This document shows positions 6,748 through 14,150 of a stretch of DNA of 16,582 nt, piece after piece. Numbering within the stretch: position 1 is the first letter of the stretch; every line of letters starts with the position of its first letter. The DNA is taken from the NCBI GenBank assembly GCA_035504235.1, contig DATJSH010000116.1, positions 1 to 16,582 on the forward strand. Reading direction: 5' to 3'. The DNA comes from DATARH01 sp035504235. Lineage in GTDB: Bacteria > Pseudomonadota > Alphaproteobacteria > ATCC43930 > CGMCC-115725. The notes beneath the pieces were generated by a model, which saw only the letters and a list, made by a program, of their open reading frames with translations, made no database searches and was not told where the DNA came from. The position numbers were made by a program, and so were the translations under genes.

Positions 6748-7271
6748 CGGCGGACATACGGCCGCACCGCGTCGAGCAGCTGCTCGGTCGGGGCGAGGCG
6801 CGGGCCGTTGCCGTCGTCGACCGGCGGGACGATCGTCACCCCCCATTCCGGCAATGTCTTGAGCGATGCCTGGGCCATTGGATGGGCGAGCAGCGGCGCG
6901 TTGAGCGATGGAGCGACGATGACCGGGGTGCCGCGCCCGACTGCCTCGGCGACCACCGACAACGCCAGATTGTCGGCAATGCCGTGCGCCAGCTTGTTCA
7001 GCGAGTTGAAGCTGCATGGGGCGAACAACACGACCCCGTAGGGCGGGCGCGGGCGGATCGCCAGATCGAAATAGGATTCGACCACCCGCGCGCCCTCGAC
7101 ATCGGCGAGTTCGCGCGGCGCGATGACCCGCGATGCGTTCGGCGTCGGCAGCGCGATGACGGTCTTGAACCCCAACCCGGCCAGCCCGCGCAGAATTTCG
7201 GGGCAACGCGCCGCTGTCGTCGTGCCGCTCAGCACGAGATAGACGACCTCGTGTCTTTCCGTCTCGGCCAT
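6744..7271 (-). CDS. HFCD-family flavoprotein (UbiX/PPC-decarboxylase fold)
   Basis: A 175-residue protein of the flavoprotein superfamily that includes flavin prenyltransferase UbiX, Dfp/CoaC and lantibiotic decarboxylases such as EpiD. Seen: an N-terminal Rossmann-like strand and loop VVYLVLSGTTTA, the SFNSLNKLAHGIADNLAL segment matching the N-x-x-x-K-x-x-x-G-x-A-DN-L motif of PPC decarboxylase-type proteins, and APSLNAPLLAHP, the counterpart of the PxMNxxM loop with the methionines replaced. FMN binding is likely; the reaction is not predictable. GGAGGT lies just before ATG 7271-7269. It converges on the enoyl-CoA hydratase-like gene and diverges from the MFS gene. It is neither a full CoaBC nor a clear UbiX. 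Confidence 0.82.
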   Translation of the reverse strand: MAETERHEVVYLVLSGTTTAARCPEILRGLAGLGFKTVIALPTPNASRVIAPRELADVEGARVVESYFDLAIRPRPPYGVVLFAPCSFNSLNKLAHGIADNLALSVVAEAVGRGTPVIVAPSLNAPLLAHPMAQASLKTLPEWGVTIVPPVDDGNGPRLAPTEQLLDAVRPYVRR

Positions 7272-7297
7272 TTTACCTCCCGCCGTTGGCCGCGCTC

Positions 7298-7326
7298 AAT
7301 GTAGCGGGAAGTTGACCCGGCCAAAA
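7298..7326 (-). promoter_or_regulatory. Candidate promoter of the flavoprotein gene
   Basis: On the minus strand TACATT (7303-7298) is a reasonable -10, about 27 nt before the start codon, leaving room for the strong ribosome site. A weak -35, TTTTGG, lies 17 bp upstream (7326-7321). Confidence 0.25.
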
Positions 7327-7354
7327 CGCGCGGCTTGCGTCCGCGATCCATGCC

Positions 7355-7360
7355 TACAAT
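7355..7360 (+). promoter_or_regulatory. Candidate -10 for a leaderless MFS transcript
   Basis: TACAAT (5/6 match to TATAAT) ends six bases before ATG 7367, so transcription would begin at or next to the start codon. No Shine-Dalgarno lies before this ATG, which fits a leaderless mRNA. The -35 is weak (TTGCGT at 7335-7340, 14 bp away). Confidence 0.35.
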
Positions 7361-7366
7361 CGCGCG

Positions 7367-8629
7367 ATGAGCGACATCGGCGGCGCGCCCGCCATTCCCG
7401 CGCCGCGCAGACATTGGCCGATCCTCGCCGCGGCTTTCACCGCGTTCACCATCGGCGCGGCGATGATGCACTCCTACACCGTCTTCCTCGTCGCCTTTGT
7501 CGAGGATTTCGGCTGGAGCCGCGGCGAGACCTCGATCGCCTATTCGGTGTCGCAAATGGTCGCCGGTGTGAGTTCGCCGGCGGTGGGGACATTGGTTGAC
7601 CGGCTCGGGCCGCGCCGGCTGCTGCTTCTGGGCGGCGCGCTGTTGGCGTTGGGACTTGCCGGCAGTTCCTTTATCTCGCAGCTCTGGCAGATCGTGCTGC
7701 TCTACGGCGTGGTGATGACGTTCGGCGCCAATTGCCTGGGCCTCGTGGTGTTTGTGCCGATCCTGTCGCGTGCCTTCGTGCGTCATCGCGGCATGGCGAT
7801 TTCGATCGTCCAGTCGGCGAATGGTTTCGCCCGCGCAATCTCGGCGCCGGTCGTGCAATTTTTGATCTCCGGCTTTGGCTGGCGGCCGACCTATCTGATC
7901 GAGGCCGCGTTCATGGCGGCGGTGGTCGTTCCCCTGGCCGCCTGGTTTCGCCGCGCCGACCCGCCGCGCCGCGAGCGCCACGGCGAGGGCGCTCCGGCGG
8001 CCCCGACGTCGTCGCTGGCCATCGCGCCGCGCGGCGGATGGACACTCGCCGAGGCGACGCGGACGCCGCATTTCTGGCTGCTCTTCGCCGTCTACCTGTT
8101 CACGGGGCTGGGCAGCTTCTTCGTTTCGCTGCATCAGCTCGCTTTCGCCGTCGATCGCGGGTTCGACAAGCTTTATGCCGCCGAGGTGCTCGGCATGGGG
8201 GCTTTTCTCGCCGTGTTCGGGACCATCGTTACCGGGACGCTATCCGATTACATCGGCCGCGAGTTATCGGCGATCATGGCTTACGGCTTTTCGATTGTCG
8301 GCGTGATCTGCGCGCTCTTCATCACCGGGCCGAGCCAGGGTTGGCTGCTCTGGCTGCACGCCTGCCTGTTCGGCCTGACCTGGGGCGCGCGCGGCCCGGC
8401 GATCACCGCCAAGACCGCCGATCTTTTCCCCGGCGCGCAATTGGGCGCGATCCTTGGCGTCATCACCATCGGCAGCGGGCTCGGCGCGGCGCTGGGTTCG
8501 TGGGGCGCCGGGTTCATTTTCGACCTGTCGGGCAGCTACGAGTTGGCCTTTGCGCTGTCGATCGTCTCGTATCTGTGCGGCGTCGTCGCGTTCTGGGCGC
8601 TGCGCCGCCCGCCGGTGAGACGGATGTGA
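7367..8629 (+). CDS. MFS transporter, OFA/monocarboxylate-like
   Basis: A 420-residue inner-membrane carrier with about 12 hydrophobic helices in two halves split by a charged cytoplasmic loop near residues 197-225 (RRADPPRRERHGEG). The motif-A-like loop GTLVDRLGPRRLLL follows helix 2 and is echoed by GTLSDYIGRE in the second half. The opening TAFTIGAAMMHSYTVFLVAF and the VEDFGWSRGETSIAYSVSQM segment are typical of the OFA/MCT-type carriers that move organic acids such as monocarboxylates, often by proton symport. Substrate is unknown. ATG 7367 is the first start in frame, with no ribosome site but a -10 hexamer directly upstream. It diverges from the flavoprotein gene and converges on the histidine kinase, so it appears to be transcribed alone. 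Confidence 0.9.
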   Translation: MSDIGGAPAIPAPRRHWPILAAAFTAFTIGAAMMHSYTVFLVAFVEDFGWSRGETSIAYSVSQMVAGVSSPAVGTLVDRLGPRRLLLLGGALLALGLAGSSFISQLWQIVLLYGVVMTFGANCLGLVVFVPILSRAFVRHRGMAISIVQSANGFARAISAPVVQFLISGFGWRPTYLIEAAFMAAVVVPLAAWFRRADPPRRERHGEGAPAAPTSSLAIAPRGGWTLAEATRTPHFWLLFAVYLFTGLGSFFVSLHQLAFAVDRGFDKLYAAEVLGMGAFLAVFGTIVTGTLSDYIGRELSAIMAYGFSIVGVICALFITGPSQGWLLWLHACLFGLTWGARGPAITAKTADLFPGAQLGAILGVITIGSGLGAALGSWGAGFIFDLSGSYELAFALSIVSYLCGVVAFWALRRPPVRRM

Positions 8630-8635
8630 TCCGGT

Positions 8636-8663
8636 GCGCGCGGCGGAGGCGGCAGCGCGCTTT
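8636..8663. terminator. Weak candidate terminator between convergent genes
   Basis: GCGCGC (8636-8641) and GCGCGC (8655-8660) can pair around a 13-base spacer, followed by TTTC on the plus strand. It lies just after the MFS stop and before the histidine-kinase stop. The short T-run makes this a weak call. Confidence 0.25.
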
Positions 8664-8668
8664 CAGAC

Positions 8669-10888
8669 TCAGCTCGCGATGAGCCCGTGGAGCTCCGCCG
8701 TCTCGGGCAAATGCGTGCGCTCGGCCGGCAGAACCACGGTCACCGTGGTCCCTTCGCCCAGCGCGCTGTCGACCGTCAACGTGCCGCCGTGCAGCTCGAC
8801 CAGCCTCTGGGCGAGCGGCAGGCCGAGTCCAGTGCCGCCATGCGGACGGGACAGGCTGTTGTCCACCTGGCCGAACGGCTGGAGGGCGCGGGGGATGTCC
8901 TCGGGCGCCATGCCAATGCCGCTATCGGCGACCGTGATCACGACCTCGCCCGACAATGCGAGCAGCGCCGATACCGTGACGTCGCCGCCGGACGGCGTGA
9001 ATTTGACCGCGTTCGAGGCGAGGTTCAGCAGCACCTGTTCGAGCCGCAACTCGTCGCCGCGGACTGCGAGTTTGGTCGGGCGGAAATCGAGCGATATGCC
9101 GCCCGTCGCCGCGCGATCGGCCACCATCCGGCGGCAGGTCTCGAAAATCGCGGCGATCGAGACGGGTGTATCGTGCAGCTCCAGCCGGCCGGCTTCGACC
9201 TTTGACAGGTCCAGCAGATCGTTGATGATGCGCAGCAGGTGATGGCCGGAGCCGTGAATGTCCTGCGCATAGTCGCGATAGCGCGCGTCGAGCGGCCCGA
9301 ACAGCGCCGCGGAGATCACCTCGGAAAAGCCGATGATCGCGTTCAACGGCGTGCGCAGCTCGTGGCTCATATTGGCGAGGAATTGGCTTTTCGCCTGATT
9401 GGCGCTTTCCGCCAAGTCGCGTGCCGCGCGCAGCTCGCTCTCGATCATGCGTCGCGCGCTGGCGTCGCGCGCGACGGTGAACAAATATTCCTGCTCACCG
9501 AACTGTATCAGGCTCGCGGTGATGTCGACGGGAATGACGTGGCCATCCTTGATGATCCGTTGTCCTTCGAAACTGCGCGAGCCCAGGCTGCGATACTGTT
9601 CCCACCGCTCGCCCCAGCTCTCCCGATCCGCTTGCACGGCGATGTCGAACACCGACATGCTCAACAGCTCATCGCGCGTATAGCCGGTCTGCTGGCAGGT
9701 GGCGTCATTGACCTTGAGATAGCGGCCCGATCTGTCGAGCAAGCAGATCGCCTCCGACGAACGATCCATCGCCAGCTGCGTGAGCTCGAGCTCTTCTTCA
9801 GTCGCCCGTCGCACCTCGACCTCGCGTTGCAGCGTCCCGGCGAGGTGCCGCAGCCGGTCGGCGCGTATCCGGTTGGTGACGAGGTAGAGCACCAGAAGCG
9901 TGGTCAAAAGGATGCCGCTGCCGAGCTCGAACCAACCAGCGCCGGCGAGCTTCTCGGACAGCAGCTGCGGCGTTGCCCGCAGGATCATCGTGAAATCGCG
10001 CCCGGCAAAACTGAAGGACGATCCCCAATAGGGTCGGACGATGGCTTCCTCGTCCGGCGCAGGGCGGGTTTTCGCTGCGGCGGTTGCCGAGAGGCGGTGA
10101 TAGATGAGGCGTTGCGCCTTGGGCGCAGCGTCGTCGATGACGAACAGATCGAGACCATTCGGTAGCGGCCCGAACGATGAAACGATCGCCTCGATCGCCG
10201 CACTGATCGACATGCGGAACACCAGCACGCCGATTGGGGCGTCCGCAACCTTGCCCTTGGTCGAGCTCGCGTAGACCGGAATGAACAGCAGGCGGGATTC
10301 CGGTCCGTAGACCATCTTCATCGCTTGCGTGGCGGTCATGGTGCCGGTGGCGAGGGCTGTGGCGAGCGCGTCGCCTCCGACTTTCGTCAGGTCGAGGCCG
10401 AGCGGCGATTCGGGACGTTCCGGTTCGACGTAGCGCAGCGGGTAGTAGTCCGCCTGGTCGGGCGCGGGCACCAGGCTGCCATCCGCGGTCTTTTGGCGGA
10501 TCGTGTAGTCGTCGTGACGTTCGGCGCGGGCACCCGCCTCGAACGCGGCGCGGTCGCGCTCGGCAACCCGCGGCGCCCAGGCTAGGTTCTCCACGCCGGA
10601 TTGCAGCACGCTACTGGCAAGAAACACGCTTTTCGCGTAGGCGCGGAACTGCTCGGCGTCGAGGCCTTGATAAGGCAGCGCCGCGGCGAACCCTTCGATC
10701 GTGCCTTCGTAACGGCTCAGCACTTCCTGAAGGTCGCGCGCCCGGGTTTCGGCCTGCACGGAGAATTCCGTGGAGACCCGATCCTGCGCGGTCTTGCGCG
10801 CGTGGTCGAACAGAGTGATCGACGCAAGAATGCCGAGCCCCGCGGCGAGCGCGGACGGCCAATGCTTATAGACACCGATCCAATTCAT
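8669..10888 (-). CDS. CHASE-PAS sensor histidine kinase
   Basis: A 739-residue membrane kinase. Order: transmembrane helix 1 (about 10-28); an extracytoplasmic CHASE domain (about 50-300) with NLAWAPRV, YPLRYVEPE and LGLDL; helix 2 (about 321-338); a short coiled segment; a PAS domain (about 370-475) with AICLLDRSGRYLKVNDA; then HisKA with the phosphoacceptor His509 (FLANMSHELRTPLN) and HATPase with the N-box LNLASNAVKF (Asn626), DSGIGM (655-660) and GGTGLGL (684-690). All catalytic boxes are intact. There is no receiver domain and no response regulator in the window, so its partner lies elsewhere. CHASE domains sense small extracellular ligands. GAGGA lies ~10 bases before ATG 10888-10886. 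It diverges from an orphan solute-binding protein, which may deliver its ligand. Confidence 0.94.
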   Translation of the reverse strand: MNWIGVYKHWPSALAAGLGILASITLFDHARKTAQDRVSTEFSVQAETRARDLQEVLSRYEGTIEGFAAALPYQGLDAEQFRAYAKSVFLASSVLQSGVENLAWAPRVAERDRAAFEAGARAERHDDYTIRQKTADGSLVPAPDQADYYPLRYVEPERPESPLGLDLTKVGGDALATALATGTMTATQAMKMVYGPESRLLFIPVYASSTKGKVADAPIGVLVFRMSISAAIEAIVSSFGPLPNGLDLFVIDDAAPKAQRLIYHRLSATAAAKTRPAPDEEAIVRPYWGSSFSFAGRDFTMILRATPQLLSEKLAGAGWFELGSGILLTTLLVLYLVTNRIRADRLRHLAGTLQREVEVRRATEEELELTQLAMDRSSEAICLLDRSGRYLKVNDATCQQTGYTRDELLSMSVFDIAVQADRESWGERWEQYRSLGSRSFEGQRIIKDGHVIPVDITASLIQFGEQEYLFTVARDASARRMIESELRAARDLAESANQAKSQFLANMSHELRTPLNAIIGFSEVISAALFGPLDARYRDYAQDIHGSGHHLLRIINDLLDLSKVEAGRLELHDTPVSIAAIFETCRRMVADRAATGGISLDFRPTKLAVRGDELRLEQVLLNLASNAVKFTPSGGDVTVSALLALSGEVVITVADSGIGMAPEDIPRALQPFGQVDNSLSRPHGGTGLGLPLAQRLVELHGGTLTVDSALGEGTTVTVVLPAERTHLPETAELHGLIAS

Positions 10889-11025
10889 TCAGCGTGGATT
10901 CCTCAAACCCTCGCCGGGCGGAAGCGGAGAATACCGCCTATTTCGTTGAATAAGGGTAAAGTAGCGAAGCTTTAACTGTCGCGCGCTATCGCTGTCGGCT
11001 ACCGCAATCCTGGTGGCGACCCGAG

Positions 11026-11874
11026 ATGACGATCGTTGCGCGCATCTGCCGACCTTCCTGGTGTTGGCTTGTCGAGGGAGCCGCGCTTGTCGTGGGGCTC
11101 ATGCTCGTCTTTGGCGCCGACGGCCAGGCGCGCGCAGGTGCGCTCGACGACATCCGCGCGCGGGGCGTGCTGGTGGTCGGCGCCAAAGCCGATTATCGGC
11201 CTTTCGGGTATCGCGATGACGCCGGTATCATCGTCGGCTTCGAGCCCGATCTCGCCGCCGAGATCGCCAAGGCGCTTGGCGTCAAGCTGAAGCTCGTGCC
11301 GGTCGTGGCCACCAACCGCATCACGCTCCTGCAATCGGGCGATCTCGACCTCGTGATCGCGACGATGAACGTCACTCCCGAACGCGCCAAGCAGGTCGAT
11401 TTCGTCGAGCCCAGTTATTACGCCTCGGGCGTCAACGTGCTCGCGCCGAAATCAGCGCACCTCGAGGTCTGGCAGCAGCTCCAGGGCAAACCCGTGTGCA
11501 GCGTCGAAGGCTCCGCCTATCTCGGCGAAATCAAGGACCGTTACGGCCCTGACTTCCATCTCTACAAGAACACCGACCAGGTCTATGCGGCGGTCAAATC
11601 GGGCGAATGCTACGCCGCCTATGACGATACCGCGCTGATCGGCCAGCTGCAGATGCCGGGATGGAGCGACTACGAGATGCCGCTGCGCTCTGTGCTGCTG
11701 CAGCCCTGGGGCATGGCGGTCAAGCCGGGCAATACCGAGCTTGCGGCGTTTGTCGGCGACCTCATCAAGAAGTGGCATGCCAACGGGCATATCGAGCAGC
11801 TGGAGCAGACCTGGCACATCCCTCCCTCGGTCTTCGCCGAGGAAATGCACCGCCGCTTCGCCGACGCGGAGTAG
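11026..11874 (+). CDS. Periplasmic amino-acid-type solute-binding protein (family 3)
   Basis: 282 residues. A hydrophobic N-terminal segment (about 16-31) and the ARAGA site near 35-39 form a Sec signal peptide for export to the periplasm. The mature part is a family-3 binding protein: LDDIRARGVLVVGAKADYRP, then VGFEPDLAAEIAKALGVKL, the SGDLDLVIATMNVTPERAK hinge region, VDFVEPSYYASGVNVLA, and a C-terminal lobe ending in IKKWHANGHIEQLEQTW. Such proteins bind polar amino acids or similar molecules for ABC import. No permease or ATPase gene is adjacent, so it either serves a remote transporter or acts as a sensor accessory. A weak GGTGG (11012-11016) precedes ATG 11026. A possible promoter is TTGAAT (10946-10951) with CTTTAA (10970-10975). 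Its stop lies directly against that of the methyltransferase gene. Confidence 0.9.
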   Translation: MTIVARICRPSWCWLVEGAALVVGLMLVFGADGQARAGALDDIRARGVLVVGAKADYRPFGYRDDAGIIVGFEPDLAAEIAKALGVKLKLVPVVATNRITLLQSGDLDLVIATMNVTPERAKQVDFVEPSYYASGVNVLAPKSAHLEVWQQLQGKPVCSVEGSAYLGEIKDRYGPDFHLYKNTDQVYAAVKSGECYAAYDDTALIGQLQMPGWSDYEMPLRSVLLQPWGMAVKPGNTELAAFVGDLIKKWHANGHIEQLEQTWHIPPSVFAEEMHRRFADAE

Positions 11875-12705
11875 CTAACCCGGCTTCCGCACCAAGGCCT
11901 CGATCGTGCGGCCGAGCCCCGCTTCCTGGTTGCGCGCCGAGTTGAGCTGCATCTCCAGAAGCCGTTCGCCCATGATGAGATGGGTTCCGAGCCGCCCCAG
12001 CCCTTCGCGCTCCAGCCGCTCGCGGTTGCGGATCGTCGCCGGCAGCGTCTCGGCGGTCGTGTCGTGGAATACGACGATGTCGAACCCGGCGCCGGTGAGC
12101 TGCGCGCGCATCTCGCCGGGCGTCACCAGAAAGCTCGTCGCCGGTGTTTCGGCCCACGGCACCGGATAGCGAAATTCGCCTTCGCCGCCGCGGCACAAAT
12201 TCGACAGCGCCAGCACCCCGCCCGGCTTCAGCGCACGAAACGCCTCGCGATAGAATTGCCGTTTGTCTTCGATGTTCATGATCACGTTTTGCGAATAGGC
12301 GCGCTCGAAGCTGTTGTCGGCGACGGGCAGGGCCAGCGCGCTGCCGTTCTTGATGGTGATCCGGTCGGCGAGGCCGGCGGCCTTGTTGAGCGCCTCCGCC
12401 GCCGCGCAGAATTCCGGGGTCAGGTCGACGCCGGTCACTTGCACGCCGCATTTCGCGGCAAACCAGCGTGCCGGGCCGCCGATCCCCGAGCCGATATCGA
12501 GGATGTGCTCACCGGGCTCGGGCTTCAATAGCTCGACCAGCTCTTTGGTCGCGACAATGCCGCGGCCATGGAAATGGTCGAGCACCGACAGCGCATCGAC
12601 CGTCAGCGCCGCATCGGCCCCGTTGACCTCACGGAGCGCCGCGAGGATGCGCTCGGCGATCCCGCCACTGCCGTAATGCTGCGCAACGTCGGTCTCGATA
12701 GCCAT
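11875..12705 (-). CDS. Class I SAM-dependent methyltransferase
   Basis: 276 residues. Rossmann motif I is HILDIGSGIGGPARWFA (about 67-83), the ribose-binding acidic residue is Asp94 in GVDLTPEF, and FRALKPGGVLALSN (about 156-169) is the usual post-motif III. The N-terminal half (HYGSGGIAERI, LDHFHGRGIVAT) resembles sarcosine/dimethylglycine and phosphoethanolamine methyltransferases, so a small amine or lipid-like substrate is possible, but this is inference from layout. The open frame extends to 13164; I chose ATG 12705-12703 because GAGGA precedes it by about 7 bases and the extension would run through the Rid gene. It diverges from that gene with a 93-bp shared control region and ends flush with the binding-protein gene. 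Confidence 0.88.
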   Translation of the reverse strand: MAIETDVAQHYGSGGIAERILAALREVNGADAALTVDALSVLDHFHGRGIVATKELVELLKPEPGEHILDIGSGIGGPARWFAAKCGVQVTGVDLTPEFCAAAEALNKAAGLADRITIKNGSALALPVADNSFERAYSQNVIMNIEDKRQFYREAFRALKPGGVLALSNLCRGGEGEFRYPVPWAETPATSFLVTPGEMRAQLTGAGFDIVVFHDTTAETLPATIRNRERLEREGLGRLGTHLIMGERLLEMQLNSARNQEAGLGRTIEALVRKPG

Positions 12706-12723
12706 GCTCTGTTCCTCGGGGTT

Positions 12724-12754
12724 TAATGCGATCCATCGGAATGCTAGCGCATTA
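12724..12754. promoter_or_regulatory. Inverted repeat in divergent methyltransferase/Rid promoter
   Basis: TAATGCG (12724-12730) and CGCATTA (12748-12754) form a perfect 7-bp inverted repeat with a 17-base spacer. A further AATGC at 12740-12744 pairs with GCATT (12749-12753), so three copies of one half-site occur in 31 bp. The position between two divergent genes is typical of an operator controlling both. No regulator gene is adjacent. Confidence 0.4.
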
Positions 12755-12798
12755 CAGTGGCGGATGCCCGGACGCACTGACAGCCAAGGGAGAGCAAT

Positions 12799-13209
12799 AT
12801 GGCCTTGAAGATCGAGCGTTTTCAGCCACCCGGCATGGATGTCCGCGTGCAGGAAGGCAAGGCGGCCTATTCGCATGTCGTGACCGTTTCGGGCACCGGC
12901 AAGCTCATTTTCATCGCCGGGCAGCTCGGCCGCGATGCCAGCGGCAACATTGTCCCCGGCGGCATGCGCGCGCAGATGGAGCAGACCTTCAAGAATCTCG
13001 ACGCCTGTCTCAAGGCCGCCGGCGCGACTTGGGCCGACGTCATCAAGACCAATACTTTCGTTGTTGATTACGATGCGTTCTCTCAATGCCGCGACGTGCG
13101 CATGCGCTATTTCGGCGTCGCCGTGCCGACCAGCACGACCATCCGCATCAGCGGTCTCGCGCAACCCGAGGCGCTGCTCGAGATCGAAATGATCGCGGCG
13201 GTGAATTAG
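12799..13209 (+). CDS. Rid-family protein (YjgF/YER057c/UK114)
   Basis: 136 residues with the Rid fold: KLIFIAGQLGRDASGNIVPG, QMEQTFKNLDACLKAAGATWADVIK, and the C-terminal strand ALLEIEMIAAVN. True RidA enzymes hydrolyse reactive enamines/imines and need an arginine in the P-x-R-S motif. Here the aligned segment is PTSTTIR, with Ser112 at the arginine position, so imine deaminase activity of the RidA type is unlikely and it belongs to another Rid subgroup. GGGAG (12788-12792) lies 6 bases before ATG 12799. It is monocistronic, diverging from the methyltransferase and converging on the tandem-ABM gene with a 19-bp gap. Members of such subgroups often sit beside catabolic or amine-metabolism genes; its own substrate is unknown. 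Confidence 0.9.
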   Translation: MALKIERFQPPGMDVRVQEGKAAYSHVVTVSGTGKLIFIAGQLGRDASGNIVPGGMRAQMEQTFKNLDACLKAAGATWADVIKTNTFVVDYDAFSQCRDVRMRYFGVAVPTSTTIRISGLAQPEALLEIEMIAAVN

Positions 13210-13228
13210 GCCGATCGCCGCTTCCGCT

Positions 13229-14047
13229 CTAATCGCTCTTCTTCAAGACCTCGTAGATCCGCTCGTCATAGGGCGCGCCCTCGAACGGCGTCAGTTTGGC
13301 GCGGAACGCGCGAGTGTGGTCGGCGGCGGCGTGCGCCTCGAGGCTCTTGCGGTCGGCCCACGCCTCGATCAGGTGGAAGTGGTTAGCGCGGCCGTCCCAG
13401 ATTAGCGCGTCGAAGCGCTGGACGCCGGCGTCCTTGCGGCTGTCGGTGGCAAGCTGTTTGACCATGCCGGCGACCTCGTCCTTGCTCTGCGGAAACACGT
13501 CGATATGGGTCACCACCCAGATCGCGCCTTGGAGATTGGCGTCGGCGGCCGGCTTGGCGACATCCAGCTCCAGGAACGGTCGTGCGCTGAACGGCGCTGT
13601 GACGATCGGCTGCAGCTTGTCGCCGAGCGCCTTCATCGCGGCGGCGTGCGCGTCGGCGGCGGCCTTGTCCTTCCACGCCTCGACAATCGCGAAATGGCCC
13701 GGCCGGTTCAGCTCGTGCAGCACCGTCAGCTCGGTGTTGCCGTCTTCCTTGCGGGTTGCCGCGGCGAACTGGCGGAGCAGCGCCGCGGCCTTGCGCGTCG
13801 CCTTCGGCTCGGCGTTGAAATAGGTCACGATGTAATAGGCCCCGGACGGCGACGCGGCAGCGGCTGGCGCCGGGGCGGCGGCAAGTGCCGGGGCCAGGGC
13901 AGCGGGCGGCGGGGTCGCTGGGGCGGGCGCGGCCTGGTCGGCAGGCGGGCTGGCTGGGGCCGACGATTGCGCCTGCGCCCTTGCCGGCTGCATAGCGCCG
14001 GCGAACAGCATCGCCATCCCTAGCAGCGCCACCGATATCGTCCGCAT
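13229..14047 (-). CDS. Exported protein with two tandem ABM-like (dimeric alpha/beta barrel) domains
   Basis: 272 residues. Residues 1-24 form a Sec signal peptide (MRTISVALLGMAMLFAGAM, then ARA|Q). An Ala/Pro-rich, probably flexible linker covers about 26-68. Two related domains follow: 70-162 (YYIVTYFNAEP, FAIVEAWKDKAAADAHAAA) and 174-268 (IWVVTHIDVFP, FHLIEAWADRKSLEAHAAA). The HFxxIEAW-x5-LEAHAAA pattern is that of antibiotic-biosynthesis-monooxygenase/quinol-monooxygenase-like domains, which normally dimerise; here one chain may form the dimer internally. Such domains are usually cytosolic, so the signal peptide is notable. I chose ATG 14047-14045 because GGGAGG precedes it by 5 bases and it begins the signal peptide; the frame opens 20 codons earlier without support. 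Function unknown. It lies downstream of the monooxygenase gene on the same strand, with 103 bp and a hairpin between. Confidence 0.83.
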   Translation of the reverse strand: MRTISVALLGMAMLFAGAMQPARAQAQSSAPASPPADQAAPAPATPPPAALAPALAAAPAPAAAASPSGAYYIVTYFNAEPKATRKAAALLRQFAAATRKEDGNTELTVLHELNRPGHFAIVEAWKDKAAADAHAAAMKALGDKLQPIVTAPFSARPFLELDVAKPAADANLQGAIWVVTHIDVFPQSKDEVAGMVKQLATDSRKDAGVQRFDALIWDGRANHFHLIEAWADRKSLEAHAAADHTRAFRAKLTPFEGAPYDERIYEVLKKSD

Positions 14048-14112
14048 CGTGCCCTCCCTGTCATCTTCCCGCCATCGCAGCGGATCGATTAAGGGCGATG
14101 CTCGCACAACCG

Positions 14113-14137
14113 GAGGGTGCGCGCAAACCGCGCCCTC
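14113..14137 (-). terminator. Candidate terminator/hairpin after the monooxygenase gene
   Basis: On the minus strand GAGGG-C-GCG pairs with CGC-A-CCCTC around a 7-base loop, about 14 nt after the stop at 14151. There is no long T-run, so it may attenuate rather than fully terminate transcription before the tandem-ABM gene. Confidence 0.3.
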
Positions 14138-14150
14138 GGCGAAGAAGTCG

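Noticed and set aside
5875..7206. Long minus-strand open frame (443 codons) opposite the crotonase and through the flavoprotein gene
   Set aside because: Low-complexity Arg/Gly/His composition, no motif, and conflict with two supported genes.
5910..7304. Plus-strand open frame of 464 codons overlapping the crotonase gene
   Set aside because: Out of frame with the recognised crotonase and full of arginine repeats; no ribosome site or homology.
9239..10165. Plus-strand frame of 308 codons opposite the histidine kinase
   Set aside because: Mirror of a gene with all kinase motifs intact; no motif of its own.
12706..13164. N-terminal extension of the methyltransferase frame
   Set aside because: It lies antisense to the Rid gene and a strong ribosome site marks the start at 12705.
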